From positions 1 through 64,000 of the forward strand of contig JAEXZY010000010.1 in NCBI GenBank assembly GCA_023404955.1: a DNA stretch of 64,000 bases, in the 5' to 3' direction. Source of the stretch: Actinomycetes bacterium. GTDB taxonomy: Bacteria > Actinomycetota > Actinomycetes > Mycobacteriales > Mycobacteriaceae. This document shows positions 8,353-17,186 of the stretch, one piece after another (within the stretch, counting starts at the first letter, position 1; every line of letters begins with the position of its first letter). The position numbers and the translations under genes are program-made. A model generated the notes under the pieces. It saw nothing but the letters and a program-made list of their open reading frames with translations, searched no databases and was not told where the DNA came from.

Positions 8353-9408
8353 ATCGCCATCACAGACATCGCCGCGTACACGCACCTCTCGGCGCAGGAC
8401 ATTTCCGCCTTCGGCGAGGAACTCGACGCGGTCCGGGCTGACATCGAAGAGTCGCTCGGCGCCCGGGACGCTGCCTACATCCGCCGCACGATCTTGTTCC
8501 AACGCGCCCTCGACGTCGCAGCACGGCTTGTCATCGTCGCATCACGGTCGAAGACCGGCTGGGCTGCGGGAACCGCGGCACTGGCATTCGCCAAGAGTGT
8601 CGAGAACATGGAGATCGGCCACAACGTCTCGCACGGTCAGTGGGATTGGATGAACGATCCCGAAATTCATTCCAGCACTTGGGAATGGGACATGGTCGCG
8701 GTCTCGGCGCACTGGAAAGCGTCACACAACTACCGGCACCACGTGTTCAGCAATGTGCTCGGCGAAGACGACGATCTGGGCTTCGGGGCGATGCGGGTGA
8801 CGCCCGAGCAGCCGTGGGAGAAGAAGCACCTTCTGCAGCCCCTGCAGAATCTCCTCCTCGCAGCCACATTCGAGTGGGGTGTGGCGCTGCACGGCCTCGA
8901 TCAGCGGCGGTCGCGCTCCGAGTGGCTCGCGCAGGGCAAGGTGGTGGTGCGCAAGATCATCCGACAAGGCGCCAAAGACTATGTGGTGTGGCCGGCGTTG
9001 AGCCTGCGGGGCTGGCGAAGAACACTGTGCGCGAACGCGATCGCCAATCTGCTACGCAACCTCTGGGCGTACGTCGTCATCTTCTGCGGCCACTTCCCGG
9101 ACGGTACGCAGAAGTTCACCGCCGACGTCCTCGAGACCGAAACCCGGGCGGAGTGGTATCTGCGGCAGATGCTCGCGACCGCCAACTTCACGGCCGGCCG
9201 GTTCCTCGGCTTCGCCAGCGGGAACCTCTGCTACCAGATCGAGCACCACCTGTTCCCGGATCTTCCGAGCAATCGGCTCGCCGAGATCGCCCAGCGGGTG
9301 CGGCCGCTGTGTGAGAAGTACGACCTGCCCTACCTGACGGGTTCGCTGCCACAGCAGTACGCGTCGACGCTGGGAGTGATCCACCGGCTGGCGCTGCCGA
9401 ACACCTGA
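8353..9408 (+). CDS. DesA3-like fatty acyl desaturase, apparent ATC start
   Basis: A membrane di-iron desaturase of about 351 residues, closely resembling mycobacterial DesA3, the stearoyl-CoA delta-9 desaturase. The three histidine clusters are HNVSHGQWDW, HNYRHH and QIEHHLFPDLPSNRL, embedded in the family stretch NDPEIHSSTWEWD. Homology begins at ITDIAAYTHL, but no ATG/GTG/TTG sits there: the best candidate is ATC 8353, seven bases after GAGGA. A GTG at 8275 is in frame but would add 26 Arg/Ala-rich residues and overlap the regulator. The protein is shorter than DesA3 at the C-terminus. It uses ferredoxin/oxidoreductase partners not encoded here. Product certain, start uncertain. Confidence 0.85.
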   Translation: MAITDIAAYTHLSAQDISAFGEELDAVRADIEESLGARDAAYIRRTILFQRALDVAARLVIVASRSKTGWAAGTAALAFAKSVENMEIGHNVSHGQWDWMNDPEIHSSTWEWDMVAVSAHWKASHNYRHHVFSNVLGEDDDLGFGAMRVTPEQPWEKKHLLQPLQNLLLAATFEWGVALHGLDQRRSRSEWLAQGKVVVRKIIRQGAKDYVVWPALSLRGWRRTLCANAIANLLRNLWAYVVIFCGHFPDGTQKFTADVLETETRAEWYLRQMLATANFTAGRFLGFASGNLCYQIEHHLFPDLPSNRLAEIAQRVRPLCEKYDLPYLTGSLPQQYASTLGVIHRLALPNT

Positions 9409-9411
9409 TCG

Positions 9412-10314
9412 CTACAGCGGCAGCAGGATGCCCTTGACGCTGGGGTCGGTGGCGAGGAACTGTTGCACGGCAGGGTCTTTGAACGTCTCGACCAATTTCT
9501 TGATGTTGTCGGTGTCGGCCCATCGGCTGCCGATGGTGAGCTGGCCGGCGAACTCGTCGGGCGCCGGCGGCGCGAAGATCTGCTGCTGGAGCGGGATTTT
9601 TGCGGCCAGGTAGTACTCGGTGTAGCCCACCGCGGCGTCCAGGTCGGGCAGTGAGCGGGACTGTGCGGCGAAGTCGAGCAGCGTGAACTTCAGGTTCTTC
9701 GGGTTGGCGACGATGTCCTTCTGGGTGGCCGTCCACTTGTAGACGGCCGGGTTGAGGGTGATCAGGCCGGCGCGCTCGAGCAGCCACAGTCCTTGCGCCT
9801 CGTTGGCGGGGTCGGAGTACAGCGACACGTTGGCCCCGTCGGGAAGCTGGTTGACGTCGGTGTACTTGTCCGACCAGATGCCGAATCCCCAGCGGAACAC
9901 CGGCGTGGCCGCCTGCTCACGGAAGTCGGGGTTGGCTTCGAGTACCTGGCCCAGCCAGAGCTTGTGTTGGTAGACGGTGCCGGCCACTTCGCCGTCGCTG
10001 ACCGCACGGTTGATCGTGTTGCTGTCGGCCAGCCCCCGGAACGCCACCGTGACGCCATGCTTCGGCGCGACCTCGCGGCTGATGTACTCGATGAGCGCCT
10101 GCTCGGCGGCGTTGCCCTCGTTGGTCGCGACCACCACTGTCGCGCCGGGGATCTCATTGGCGCTCCTGGTGTCTCCGAAGAAGAAGAACCGGCCCGCGAC
10201 CACCGCGACAATCACGATGAGCAGCCCGGCGGCGAGCCAGATCCAGCGGGGACGTTTCTTGAGGTCGAATCCGTGGTCGTCGGGACTGGCGACCTGGCTC
10301 TCGGTGGTGGTCAT
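9412..10314 (-). CDS. MetQ/NlpA-type substrate-binding protein, membrane-anchored
   Basis: A 300-residue NLPA-family binding protein, third gene of the leftward metN-metI-metQ operon, overlapping the permease stop by 4 bases. The start ATG 10314 follows from this coupling. Residues about 27-48 form a hydrophobic anchor, but there is no lipobox cysteine, so it is probably held by an uncleaved signal anchor. Family landmarks include AGLITLN, ATQKDIVANPKNLKF and DAAVGYTEYYLAA. NLPA proteins bind methionine or related sulfur compounds; the actual ligand cannot be read out. The second binding protein at 12133 is clearly paralogous (shared DIVANPKNLKFTLLDF). Confidence 0.85.
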   Translation of the reverse strand: MTTTESQVASPDDHGFDLKKRPRWIWLAAGLLIVIVAVVAGRFFFFGDTRSANEIPGATVVVATNEGNAAEQALIEYISREVAPKHGVTVAFRGLADSNTINRAVSDGEVAGTVYQHKLWLGQVLEANPDFREQAATPVFRWGFGIWSDKYTDVNQLPDGANVSLYSDPANEAQGLWLLERAGLITLNPAVYKWTATQKDIVANPKNLKFTLLDFAAQSRSLPDLDAAVGYTEYYLAAKIPLQQQIFAPPAPDEFAGQLTIGSRWADTDNIKKLVETFKDPAVQQFLATDPSVKGILLPL

Positions 10315-11024
10315 GCGGTGACGGTTCCTTTCACACGGGCGTGGGGGGTGGTGAAGCGGACCGCGGCGTCTCCGATCAGCTGAACGGCGGCGACAGTCGC
10401 GACGAGGATGACGATGGTGGCCAGCATCACGCCCTGGTCGAAACGCTGATAGCCGTATGTGACTGCGACGTAACCGATTCCGCCTGCACCGATGGTTCCG
10501 GCGATCGCGGAGTATTCGATCATCGCGATGATGTTGATGGTCAGCCCGCCGAGGATCGACGGGACCGCTTCGTTGAGTTGAGCGGTGCGGATGATCTGCA
10601 GCCGCGATCCGCCCGAGGCCCGGGCAACCCTGACCACGGACGGCGGAACCGACCGCAGGGAGTTCTCGACGATGCGGGTGAAGAACGCGATGCCAGCGAG
10701 CGACATGGGCACCACAGCAGCCGCGATGCCGATGTTGGTGCCGGTGATGAACCGGGTGAACGGCATGATCGCGGCCATCAGAATCAGGAAGGGCAGCGAG
10801 CGGCCGATGCTGATGATCCAGCTCAACACCGTGTGCAGGGTGGGGTTTTCGTACAGTCCGCCGGGCGCGAGGTTGTGGATCAGCGCGCCGAGCGGCACCC
10901 CGACGAGGACGACGATCGTCATCACGATGCCGACCATGATCAGCGTGTCGATGAGCGCGGGGAACAGCAGGCCCGGCAGCTCGTTGACCGGGACCTTGGC
11001 GTTGGCCTGCAGGCTGTGCGTCAC
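10311..11024 (-). CDS. MetI-type ABC transporter permease
   Basis: A 237-residue integral membrane protein with five to six spans, belonging to the MetI subclass of binding-protein-dependent permeases. The cytosolic EAA-like loop (ARASGGSRLQIIRTAQLNEAVP) that contacts the ATPase is intact. It overlaps both neighbours by 4 bases (the ATPase upstream and the binding protein downstream), so the three are translated as a coupled unit. Together they form a complete MetNIQ-type importer; substrate is probably methionine, its sulfoxide or another organosulfur compound. Confidence 0.85.
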   Translation of the reverse strand: MTHSLQANAKVPVNELPGLLFPALIDTLIMVGIVMTIVVLVGVPLGALIHNLAPGGLYENPTLHTVLSWIISIGRSLPFLILMAAIMPFTRFITGTNIGIAAAVVPMSLAGIAFFTRIVENSLRSVPPSVVRVARASGGSRLQIIRTAQLNEAVPSILGGLTINIIAMIEYSAIAGTIGAGGIGYVAVTYGYQRFDQGVMLATIVILVATVAAVQLIGDAAVRFTTPHARVKGTVTA

Positions 11025-12016
11025 GCCGCGCCCCGCAGCGGCGCGTCACCGGTCGCCAACCCGTAGCGGGCCAGCACGTCGGCGGCCCGGCTGGAGAGCT
11101 CCACGGGAATGCCGAGGGTGGCCGAGCCGACGGTGACACCGTGAACCTGCTGCACCGAGGCGCCGAGGATCGCGATCGGCGCGCCGAGGTCGGCGCTGGC
11201 GCGGGCGATCCAATCGCTGGGCACGCTGGGTGAGTCGTACACCACCTGAAGCACCCGCTGACCGACGGCGGCGTCGCTGGAAACCCCCTGCGGCCGCAGC
11301 TCGGCGCCCAGGGACGACTCCGGATCGGTGAGAAGGTCGACCAGACGGCCAGATTCGACGATGCTGCCGTGGTCCAGTCGGGCCGCCGAATCGGCGATCT
11401 TGAGCACGGTGTCCATCTCATGGGTGATGAACACGATCGACAGGTTCAAATCGTCACGCAGCTCGCGGAGCAGATTGACCACCGACGCGGTGGTGGTCGG
11501 GTCCAGGCCTGCGGTCGCCTCGTCGGAGAGGAGCACCGAGGGCCGTAGCGCCAACGCGCGGGCGATGCCGACGCGCTGCTTCTGGCCGCCGGAGAGCTGG
11601 AACGGGTAGTGGTTGGCCCTGTTGGACAGCCCCACGCGGTCGAGCAGTTCGGCCACGCGCTTCTTCGATTCCGCCGCGGTGACCCCGAGGTACTCCAGGG
11701 GTAGTGCGACATTCTCTGCAGCAGTGCGCCGTTCGAACAGGCCCGCCGACTGGAACACGGTGCCGATGCGCCGCCGCGCGACGCGCAGCTTCTGGGCGGA
11801 GAGCGTGGTGAGGTCTTCGCCGTTGACGACGACCGAACCCGACGTCGGCAGGGTGAGCAGGTTGATGCACTCGGCCAACGTGCTCTTGCCGGCCCCGCTG
11901 GGGCCGACGACGGCCAGGATCTCGCCGGCGTCCACGCGGAACGTGATGCGGTCGAGCACCACGGTTCGGTGTTCATCGCTGCCGTAGACCTTGGTCAGCT
12001 CGGTCAACTCGATCAT
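11021..12016 (-). CDS. MetN-type ABC transporter ATP-binding protein
   Basis: A 331-residue ATPase. The nucleotide-binding domain has Walker A GPSGAGKST, signature LSGGQKQR and Walker B VLLSDEATAGLD followed by the switch histidine. A C-terminal NIL/ACT-like regulatory domain (about 255-331, from VLQVVYDSP) is the feature that in MetN senses methionine and inhibits transport. The start ATG 12016 (MIELTELTKVYG) fits family length; an upstream in-frame start would add 25 unrelated residues. It is the first gene of the leftward operon and is divergent from the second MetQ-like gene, with about 116 bases between starts. Confidence 0.88.
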   Translation of the reverse strand: MIELTELTKVYGSDEHRTVVLDRITFRVDAGEILAVVGPSGAGKSTLAECINLLTLPTSGSVVVNGEDLTTLSAQKLRVARRRIGTVFQSAGLFERRTAAENVALPLEYLGVTAAESKKRVAELLDRVGLSNRANHYPFQLSGGQKQRVGIARALALRPSVLLSDEATAGLDPTTTASVVNLLRELRDDLNLSIVFITHEMDTVLKIADSAARLDHGSIVESGRLVDLLTDPESSLGAELRPQGVSSDAAVGQRVLQVVYDSPSVPSDWIARASADLGAPIAILGASVQQVHGVTVGSATLGIPVELSSRAADVLARYGLATGDAPLRGAA

Positions 12017-12132
12017 GGGGGCGAACGGTGTCAAAGCGCCACGGTGCAGGACACCTTTGCGCTCAGGGTGAGTGGATCGCGATGATCGCAACTCTGGGCA
12101 CGGTGCCGATCATGCCGCACAGTGCTGGTCCC

Positions 12133-13041
12133 ATGAGCATCGATGAGTCGGTTGCGGCGCAGCCACACGGTTTCACCCTCCAGAAACGGCGCCGCTGGCC
12201 CTACGTGCTGGTCGCTGCAATCGTCATCGTCAGCGCTGCAGTCTTTTTCGTGGTCCAGCGCAACAGTGGTACGACGTCGGCGAACGAGACGGCGGGCGCG
12301 ACGCTCGACGTGGTGTATCTGGACTCCAACCCCGCGGAGAAGGCGATCATCGAGTACATCGCCGCGAACATCGCACCCGACTACGACGTCAAGGTCGGCG
12401 CCGTCGGGCTCGGCGACAGCACCCAGATCAACCAGGCGATCAGCGACGGACGCTACGCCGGCACCATCTTCCAGCACCGGCACTGGCTGCAGCAGGTGCT
12501 CGACGCCAACCCGAGCTTCAAGGAGCAGGCCGCCACCGGCCCCTTCTTCCACTGGGTGTTCGGCATCTGGTCGGACAAATACCGCACGCCGCAGGATCTT
12601 CCGGACGGCGCCACGGTGTCGCTGCTGGCCGATCCGGCCAACAACGCCCAGGGCATCTGGTACCTGGCGCAGGCCGGGCTCGTGACTCTGCGGCCCGACG
12701 CCGACATCACCGCGTTGACCACCAAGGACATCGTCGCCAATCCGAAGAACTTGAAGTTCACACTGCTGGACTTCGGTGCCCAACCTCGGGCGCTGCCCGA
12801 CCTGGATGCGATCGTCGGCTACGCGGAGTCGTTCCTGGCCGCCGGCGTCAGCGAGGACAAGCTGATCTACGCGCCGAAGTCACCCGACGAGTTCGCCTCG
12901 GTGCTCACGGTCGGTAGCGACTACGTCGACACCGAGAACGTGAAGAATTTGATCAAGGCGTTCAAGGATCCGCGGGTGCAGCAGTTCATCGCCACCGATC
13001 CCGAGGTCAAGAAGCTCGCGCTGCCCGGTGATCCGGCGTGA
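12133..13041 (+). CDS. Second MetQ/NlpA-type substrate-binding protein
   Basis: A 302-residue paralogue of the binding protein at 9412, with the same layout: short polar N-terminus, hydrophobic anchor (about residues 23-42) without a lipobox cysteine, then the NLPA fold (IFQHRHWLQQVL, FGIWSDKY, DIVANPKNLKF). The start ATG 12133 gives the best match to the paralogue; upstream ATGs at 12082 and 12112 are possible. Its stop overlaps the GTG of the flavin monooxygenase by 4 bases. It probably shares the divergent MetNI permease but with another ligand, one delivered to the monooxygenase. Ligand identity is an inference. Confidence 0.85.
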   Translation: MSIDESVAAQPHGFTLQKRRRWPYVLVAAIVIVSAAVFFVVQRNSGTTSANETAGATLDVVYLDSNPAEKAIIEYIAANIAPDYDVKVGAVGLGDSTQINQAISDGRYAGTIFQHRHWLQQVLDANPSFKEQAATGPFFHWVFGIWSDKYRTPQDLPDGATVSLLADPANNAQGIWYLAQAGLVTLRPDADITALTTKDIVANPKNLKFTLLDFGAQPRALPDLDAIVGYAESFLAAGVSEDKLIYAPKSPDEFASVLTVGSDYVDTENVKNLIKAFKDPRVQQFIATDPEVKKLALPGDPA

Positions 13042-14372
13042 CGCACAGGCAGCTGCACCTCGGCGTGAACGTCCTCTCCGACGGGATGCACCCGGCAGCA
13101 TGGCAATTCCCTGGCGTGGACCCGGGCTGGTTCACCGACCTGTCCTACTGGGTACAGGTCGCGCGGATCGCCGAACGCGGGACTTTGGACGCTCTCTTCC
13201 TGGCCGACAGCCCGTCGCTGTTCCAGAAGCCGGACGAGCCGCTGGTGGCGCCTCCGCTGGCGCTGGACCCGATCGTGCTGCTGTCGGCGCTGGCGTCGGC
13301 GACCACGCATCTGGGGCTGATCGGCACGGTGTCGACGTCGTTCGAGGAGCCCTACAATCTGGCCCGCCGCTTCGCCTCGCTGGATCACCTCAGCCGCGGC
13401 AGGATCGCGTGGAACGTGGTGACCAGCAGTGACCCGTACGCGTGGAACAACTTCGGTGGTGCAGGCCAACCGGACAGGACTCAGCGCTATCGCCAGGCCG
13501 CCGAGTTCATCGATGTCGTTCGTGCGCTGTGGGATTCGTGGGACGACGACGCCGTGCTCGCCGACAAGAAGACCGGCGCGTTCAGCCGGCCCGGCGCCAT
13601 CCACACCATCGACCACCGCGGCGAGTTCTACTCCGTCGACGGTCCGTTGACACTGCCCCGGTCCCCGCAGGGGCATCCGGTGCTCTTCCAGGCCGGCGGC
13701 TCGCCGGGCGGGCTGGATCTGGCGGCCCGCTATGCCGACGGAATCTTCGCGGCGCAGGCGTCTCTGCCCGACGCGCTACGCAATGCCGACGAGATCCGTT
13801 CGCGGACAGCTGCATACGGCCGTCCGCGTGACGCGGTCCGGATCATGCCGGGGTTGTCGTTCGTGCTGGGCAGCACCGAAGCGGAGGCGCGGCGGCGCAA
13901 CGACGAGCTCAACGAGCTCGCGGGGGAGCGGCGGCTGGCCCACCTGGCAGGGCAATTGTCGGTGGACCCGGCGGAACTGCACTGGGACCGACCGCTGCCG
14001 CAGTGGTTGCTCGACGGCGCGGTGACCGACTCGGGATCACAGGGCGCTCGAGACATCGTCGTCAACCTGGCGCGGCGGGAATCGTTGACGGTGCGCGAGT
14101 TGCTGGACCGGGTGATCACCTGGCACCGTCTCGTGGTCGGCGGGCCGGAACAGATCGCCGACACGATCGAGGAGTGGTTCGTCGCGGGTGCGGTCGACGG
14201 CTTCAACCTGATGCCGGACGTGTTCCCGTCGGGCCTGGAGTTGTTCGTCGACCACGTGGTGCCGATCCTGCGGGACCGGGGCCTGTTCCGGCGGGAGTAC
14301 ACGTCGACCACGCTGCGGGGTCACCTGGGTCTGGCGCGAGTACCGGATCGGAACCTCGCCCGCGCGGTGTAG
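13038..14372 (+). CDS. DszA/NtaA/SnaA-family LLM flavin monooxygenase
   Basis: A 444-residue luciferase-like FMNH2-dependent monooxygenase of the nitrilotriacetate/pristinamycin/DszA group. Recognisable stretches are LGVNVLSDGMHPAAW near the start, GLIGTVSTSFEEPYNLARR, the ARxFASLDHLSxGRxAWNVVTS motif with SDPYAWNNFG, and FQAGGSPGG. These enzymes oxidise sulfones, sulfonates or amines and need a separate flavin reductase, not found here. GTG 13038 overlaps the MetQ-like stop (GTGA), coupling uptake and oxidation, as in sulfur-starvation operons. Substrate is therefore likely an organosulfur compound, but that rests on context. Confidence 0.85.
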   Translation: MTHRQLHLGVNVLSDGMHPAAWQFPGVDPGWFTDLSYWVQVARIAERGTLDALFLADSPSLFQKPDEPLVAPPLALDPIVLLSALASATTHLGLIGTVSTSFEEPYNLARRFASLDHLSRGRIAWNVVTSSDPYAWNNFGGAGQPDRTQRYRQAAEFIDVVRALWDSWDDDAVLADKKTGAFSRPGAIHTIDHRGEFYSVDGPLTLPRSPQGHPVLFQAGGSPGGLDLAARYADGIFAAQASLPDALRNADEIRSRTAAYGRPRDAVRIMPGLSFVLGSTEAEARRRNDELNELAGERRLAHLAGQLSVDPAELHWDRPLPQWLLDGAVTDSGSQGARDIVVNLARRESLTVRELLDRVITWHRLVVGGPEQIADTIEEWFVAGAVDGFNLMPDVFPSGLELFVDHVVPILRDRGLFRREYTSTTLRGHLGLARVPDRNLARAV

Positions 14373-14382
14373 CGCCCGTGCC

Positions 14383-15549
14383 ATGATGACGGCCATGGGC
14401 TTCGAGCGGATCGACGAGATTCTGGACGGTGTGACGGCGAGCGGGTCGCTCCACGGAGTCGCCGCCACGGTGGTGGGCCGCGACGGTGTGCTCTACGAGC
14501 GCGCCGCTGGAGAGGCCAAGCCCGACACGATGTTTCGCAATGCGTCGATGACGAAGGCCGTTGCCACCACCGGCGCACTGCAGCTCGTGGAGCAGGGACG
14601 GCTGGACTTGGGCGCGACGGTCGCGTCGATCCTGCCCGAGTTCGGCGAGCTCCAGGTGCTCGACGGCTTCGACGGGACGGAGCCGATCCTGCGGGCACCC
14701 GCGACGCAGGCGACCATCAAGCAGCTGATGACGCACACGGCCGGCTGCGGCTACCACTTCACCAACGAGAAGCTCTTCACCTACTGCACCCAGCAGAACT
14801 TTCCCAACGCGCTGGACGGCCTCAAGCGCAGCCTCAGCGCGCCGCTGGTCAACGACCCCGGCACCGCCTGGGAGTACGGCGTGAACACCGATTGGCTCGG
14901 CCTGGTGATCGAGGCCGTCAGCGGTCAGTCGCTCAGTGACTACCTCGCCGAGCACGTCTACCGCCCGCTCGGCATGACGGAGACGACGTTCGACCCGACT
15001 GACGAGCAACGGGCCCGACTACTGCCGATCCGCTTCCGCACGCCGGACGGCAACCTGGTCGCGACCGACCTCGACCTGCCGGCCAATCCTGAGTGGGACG
15101 CGGCCGGGCACGGGTCCTACGGGACGATCGCCGACTACGGACGGTTCGTCCGGGCCTGGCTGAACGGCGGCGAACTCGACGGCACGCGCATCCTCGGGGA
15201 GGAGACCGTCGAGCTCGCGCTGCGCGATCACCTGGACGGGGCGCCGCTGCCGAAGGAGTCGATCTCGACCGTCCCGGAGCTCAGCAACACGGTCGCGCTG
15301 CTCGACGTGCCGCAGGGCTGGGGGCTCGGATTCCACCTCTACCAGGTAGACCTGCCGGGCTTGCGCAGCGCCGGCTCGGCGGATTGGTCGGGCCTGTTCA
15401 ACAGCTTCTACTGGATCGACCGCACGGCAGGCGTCGCCGCGGTGATCGCGACGCAGGTGCTGCCGTTCTTCGATGACGCGATGGTGAAGACGATCCTCGG
15501 GTTCGAGGCCGCGGTCTACGCAGAACTCGGTGCGGCCGCCACCCCGTAG
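14383..15549 (+). CDS. Class C beta-lactamase-like serine hydrolase
   Basis: A 388-residue member of the beta-lactamase/EstB-like serine hydrolase family. Motifs in order are SMTK (nucleophile Ser and general-base Lys), YGVN (the YxN motif) and HGSYGT in the position of the KTG triad. No signal peptide is present, so it is likely a cytosolic esterase or amidase rather than a secreted beta-lactamase. Two in-frame ATGs (14383/14386 and 14395) could each start it. It lies 10 bases after the monooxygenase and 8 before the MpaB-like gene, so all four rightward genes may form one transcript. Natural substrate unknown. Confidence 0.8.
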   Translation: MMTAMGFERIDEILDGVTASGSLHGVAATVVGRDGVLYERAAGEAKPDTMFRNASMTKAVATTGALQLVEQGRLDLGATVASILPEFGELQVLDGFDGTEPILRAPATQATIKQLMTHTAGCGYHFTNEKLFTYCTQQNFPNALDGLKRSLSAPLVNDPGTAWEYGVNTDWLGLVIEAVSGQSLSDYLAEHVYRPLGMTETTFDPTDEQRARLLPIRFRTPDGNLVATDLDLPANPEWDAAGHGSYGTIADYGRFVRAWLNGGELDGTRILGEETVELALRDHLDGAPLPKESISTVPELSNTVALLDVPQGWGLGFHLYQVDLPGLRSAGSADWSGLFNSFYWIDRTAGVAAVIATQVLPFFDDAMVKTILGFEAAVYAELGAAATP

Positions 15550-15557
15550 CCTGGGGT

Positions 15558-16418
15558 ATGGCCATAGACGCCCTTGGAGCCGTCCGCACGCGGATGGGTA
15601 GCGCGCTGTTCGGGATGGTGGCGGGCCCGGAGGGCCCGGAGAACCGCGCCCGCATTCACGAGACGCCCGGCCCGCGCTGGTTCGCCGACGATCGCCCGAT
15701 CCGACAGGTGCACGGGGATGCGTCGATGTTCGTCGGCGGTCTGCGAGCGCTGCTGCTGCAGTCGCTGCACCCGCTGGCGATGGCCGGAGTGGCTGAGCAC
15801 TCCGACTACCGCGGCGACCCGTGGGGACGGCTGGCGCGGACGAGCACGTTCCTCGCGGTGACGACGTTCGGACCGGCCGACGACGCGCAGCGCGCGGTCG
15901 ACAAGGTCCGCGGCATCCACCGTCGGGTACGCGGTGTGGCACCCGACGGGCGGCCCTACGAAGCGGGCGACCCGCACCTGCTGGAGTGGGTGCACATCGC
16001 CGAGGTCGACAGTTTCCTGCGCGCGCATCAGCTCTACGGCACGTCGCCGTTGGATCAAGCCGGCCGCGACGGGTACGTCGCCGACACCGCCCAGGTGGCG
16101 GCCGAACTGGGCGTCATCGACCCGCCACGCACCGAAGACGAACTGGCCGAACGTCTTTCCGCCTACCGGCCGGAGCTGGCCGGCACGGCCGCCGCCCGTG
16201 ATGCGGCCCGGTTCCTGCTGCTGACGCCGCCGCTACCGATCTTGGCGCGCGCACCGTATGCCGCGCTCGCTGCGGCGGCGGTGTCGATGCTGCCGAAGTG
16301 GGCGCGCGGTCCGCTGTGGCTGCCGTACTTCCCGCCCGCGGAAGCGACGGTGGTGCGCTCGGCCGGGCATGTGCTCGTCGGCGGCATCCGGTGGGCGATG
16401 GCCGCCAACGCGGGCTGA
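15558..16418 (+). CDS. MpaB-family oxygenase (DUF2236)
   Basis: A 286-residue protein of the DUF2236/MpaB-like family, which includes heme-containing latex-clearing protein and fungal MpaB. Family hallmarks visible are the early RWFADDRPIRQVHGD, the LLLQSLHPLAMAGVAEHSDYRGDP stretch, a RTSTFLAVTTFG helix and WVHIAEVDSFLRAHQLYG. A hydrophobic helix near the C-terminus (about residues 215-240) may associate with membrane. The start ATG 15558 follows the hydrolase stop by 8 bases. Mycobacteria carry several such paralogues of unknown substrate. Confidence 0.8.
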   Translation: MAIDALGAVRTRMGSALFGMVAGPEGPENRARIHETPGPRWFADDRPIRQVHGDASMFVGGLRALLLQSLHPLAMAGVAEHSDYRGDPWGRLARTSTFLAVTTFGPADDAQRAVDKVRGIHRRVRGVAPDGRPYEAGDPHLLEWVHIAEVDSFLRAHQLYGTSPLDQAGRDGYVADTAQVAAELGVIDPPRTEDELAERLSAYRPELAGTAAARDAARFLLLTPPLPILARAPYAALAAAAVSMLPKWARGPLWLPYFPPAEATVVRSAGHVLVGGIRWAMAANAG

Positions 16419-16461
16419 GCGGCTCCTACAACTTGTTGATCTGCAGCTATTGCGTCAATAC

Positions 16462-16475
16462 GTCCGATATCGGAC
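16462..16475. promoter_or_regulatory. Perfect 14-base palindrome before the HTH/NTase operon
   Basis: GTCCGATATCGGAC is a perfect palindrome ending 9 bases before ATG 16485. A TATATAT run (16476-16482) lies between it and the start, so the dyad probably overlaps the promoter and a very short or leaderless transcript is likely. It is a natural operator for autoregulation by the HTH protein encoded next. Confidence 0.5.
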
Positions 16476-16484
16476 TATATATGC

Positions 16485-17186
16485 ATGTCCGAAATGACGG
16501 CGGCCGACGCCGCCGAACACCTGCAGGTGTCACAACGGCAGGTGCGACGCCTGGCCGACGACGGCGTTCTCATCATCAGCCGCGTGGTCGGCCGCTCACT
16601 GCTCCTCGACGCTGCGTCGGTGCACCGACTCGCGGGGCGCGTCCGTCACAACGGGAGACCGTGGACCCCGGCGACGGCGTGGGCCGCACTTACGCTCTTG
16701 TCCGGCGGGAGAGCGCCGTGGATGGATTCCGCGGCCCTGTCCCGTTTGCGCCACCGCCTACGTGGCGCGCATGCACCCGAGGTGGCGTGGTTGGCTCGCG
16801 GGCGTGCCCGTGTGCACCAGATGCGGGGCTGGGGTCGGGACGATGGTCTCGTCCTCACCGGCGTTAGTGCGCTGCGCGATCCGGAAGTGGCCGCACGGTT
16901 CGGCTTGTCGCCCGTGGAGCGGGGAATCGATGGTTACGTCCCGGCACGTGACTTCCCTGCCACCGTAGCCAAACTCGGACTCATCGACGACCTCGAAGGC
17001 GACATCACAGTGCGCGTCATTCCGGACGATGCCGGTTACACCGTCGATCGGCCGCTCATTGCAGCTATCGCCGTGGATCTGTCCGAGTCTCTTGACACTC
17101 GTGAAGCGTCCGCCGGGGAGCGGGTACTCGACGAACTGCTCGACGCATTCCGTGCCGGCAATACCCGCGGCGAAAACGTCCGGTGA
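16485..17186 (+). CDS. Helix-turn-helix protein, putative antitoxin of an AbiE-like pair
   Basis: A 233-residue protein. The N-terminus (residues 4-50: AADAAEHLQVSQRQVRRLADDG followed by a strand and SVHRL) is an excisionase/MerR-like helix-turn-helix. The rest resembles AbiEi-type regulators only in general layout: ARGRARVH, then GLVLTGVSALRDPEVA and a domain ending in a helical tail ASAGERVLDELLDAF. Its stop TGA overlaps the GTG start of the nucleotidyltransferase gene (GTGA). Gene order HTH then nucleotidyltransferase, coupling and the upstream palindrome fit a type IV-like toxin-antitoxin pair. The family assignment is inference; the DNA-binding domain is clear. Confidence 0.65.
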   Translation: MSEMTAADAAEHLQVSQRQVRRLADDGVLIISRVVGRSLLLDAASVHRLAGRVRHNGRPWTPATAWAALTLLSGGRAPWMDSAALSRLRHRLRGAHAPEVAWLARGRARVHQMRGWGRDDGLVLTGVSALRDPEVAARFGLSPVERGIDGYVPARDFPATVAKLGLIDDLEGDITVRVIPDDAGYTVDRPLIAAIAVDLSESLDTREASAGERVLDELLDAFRAGNTRGENVR

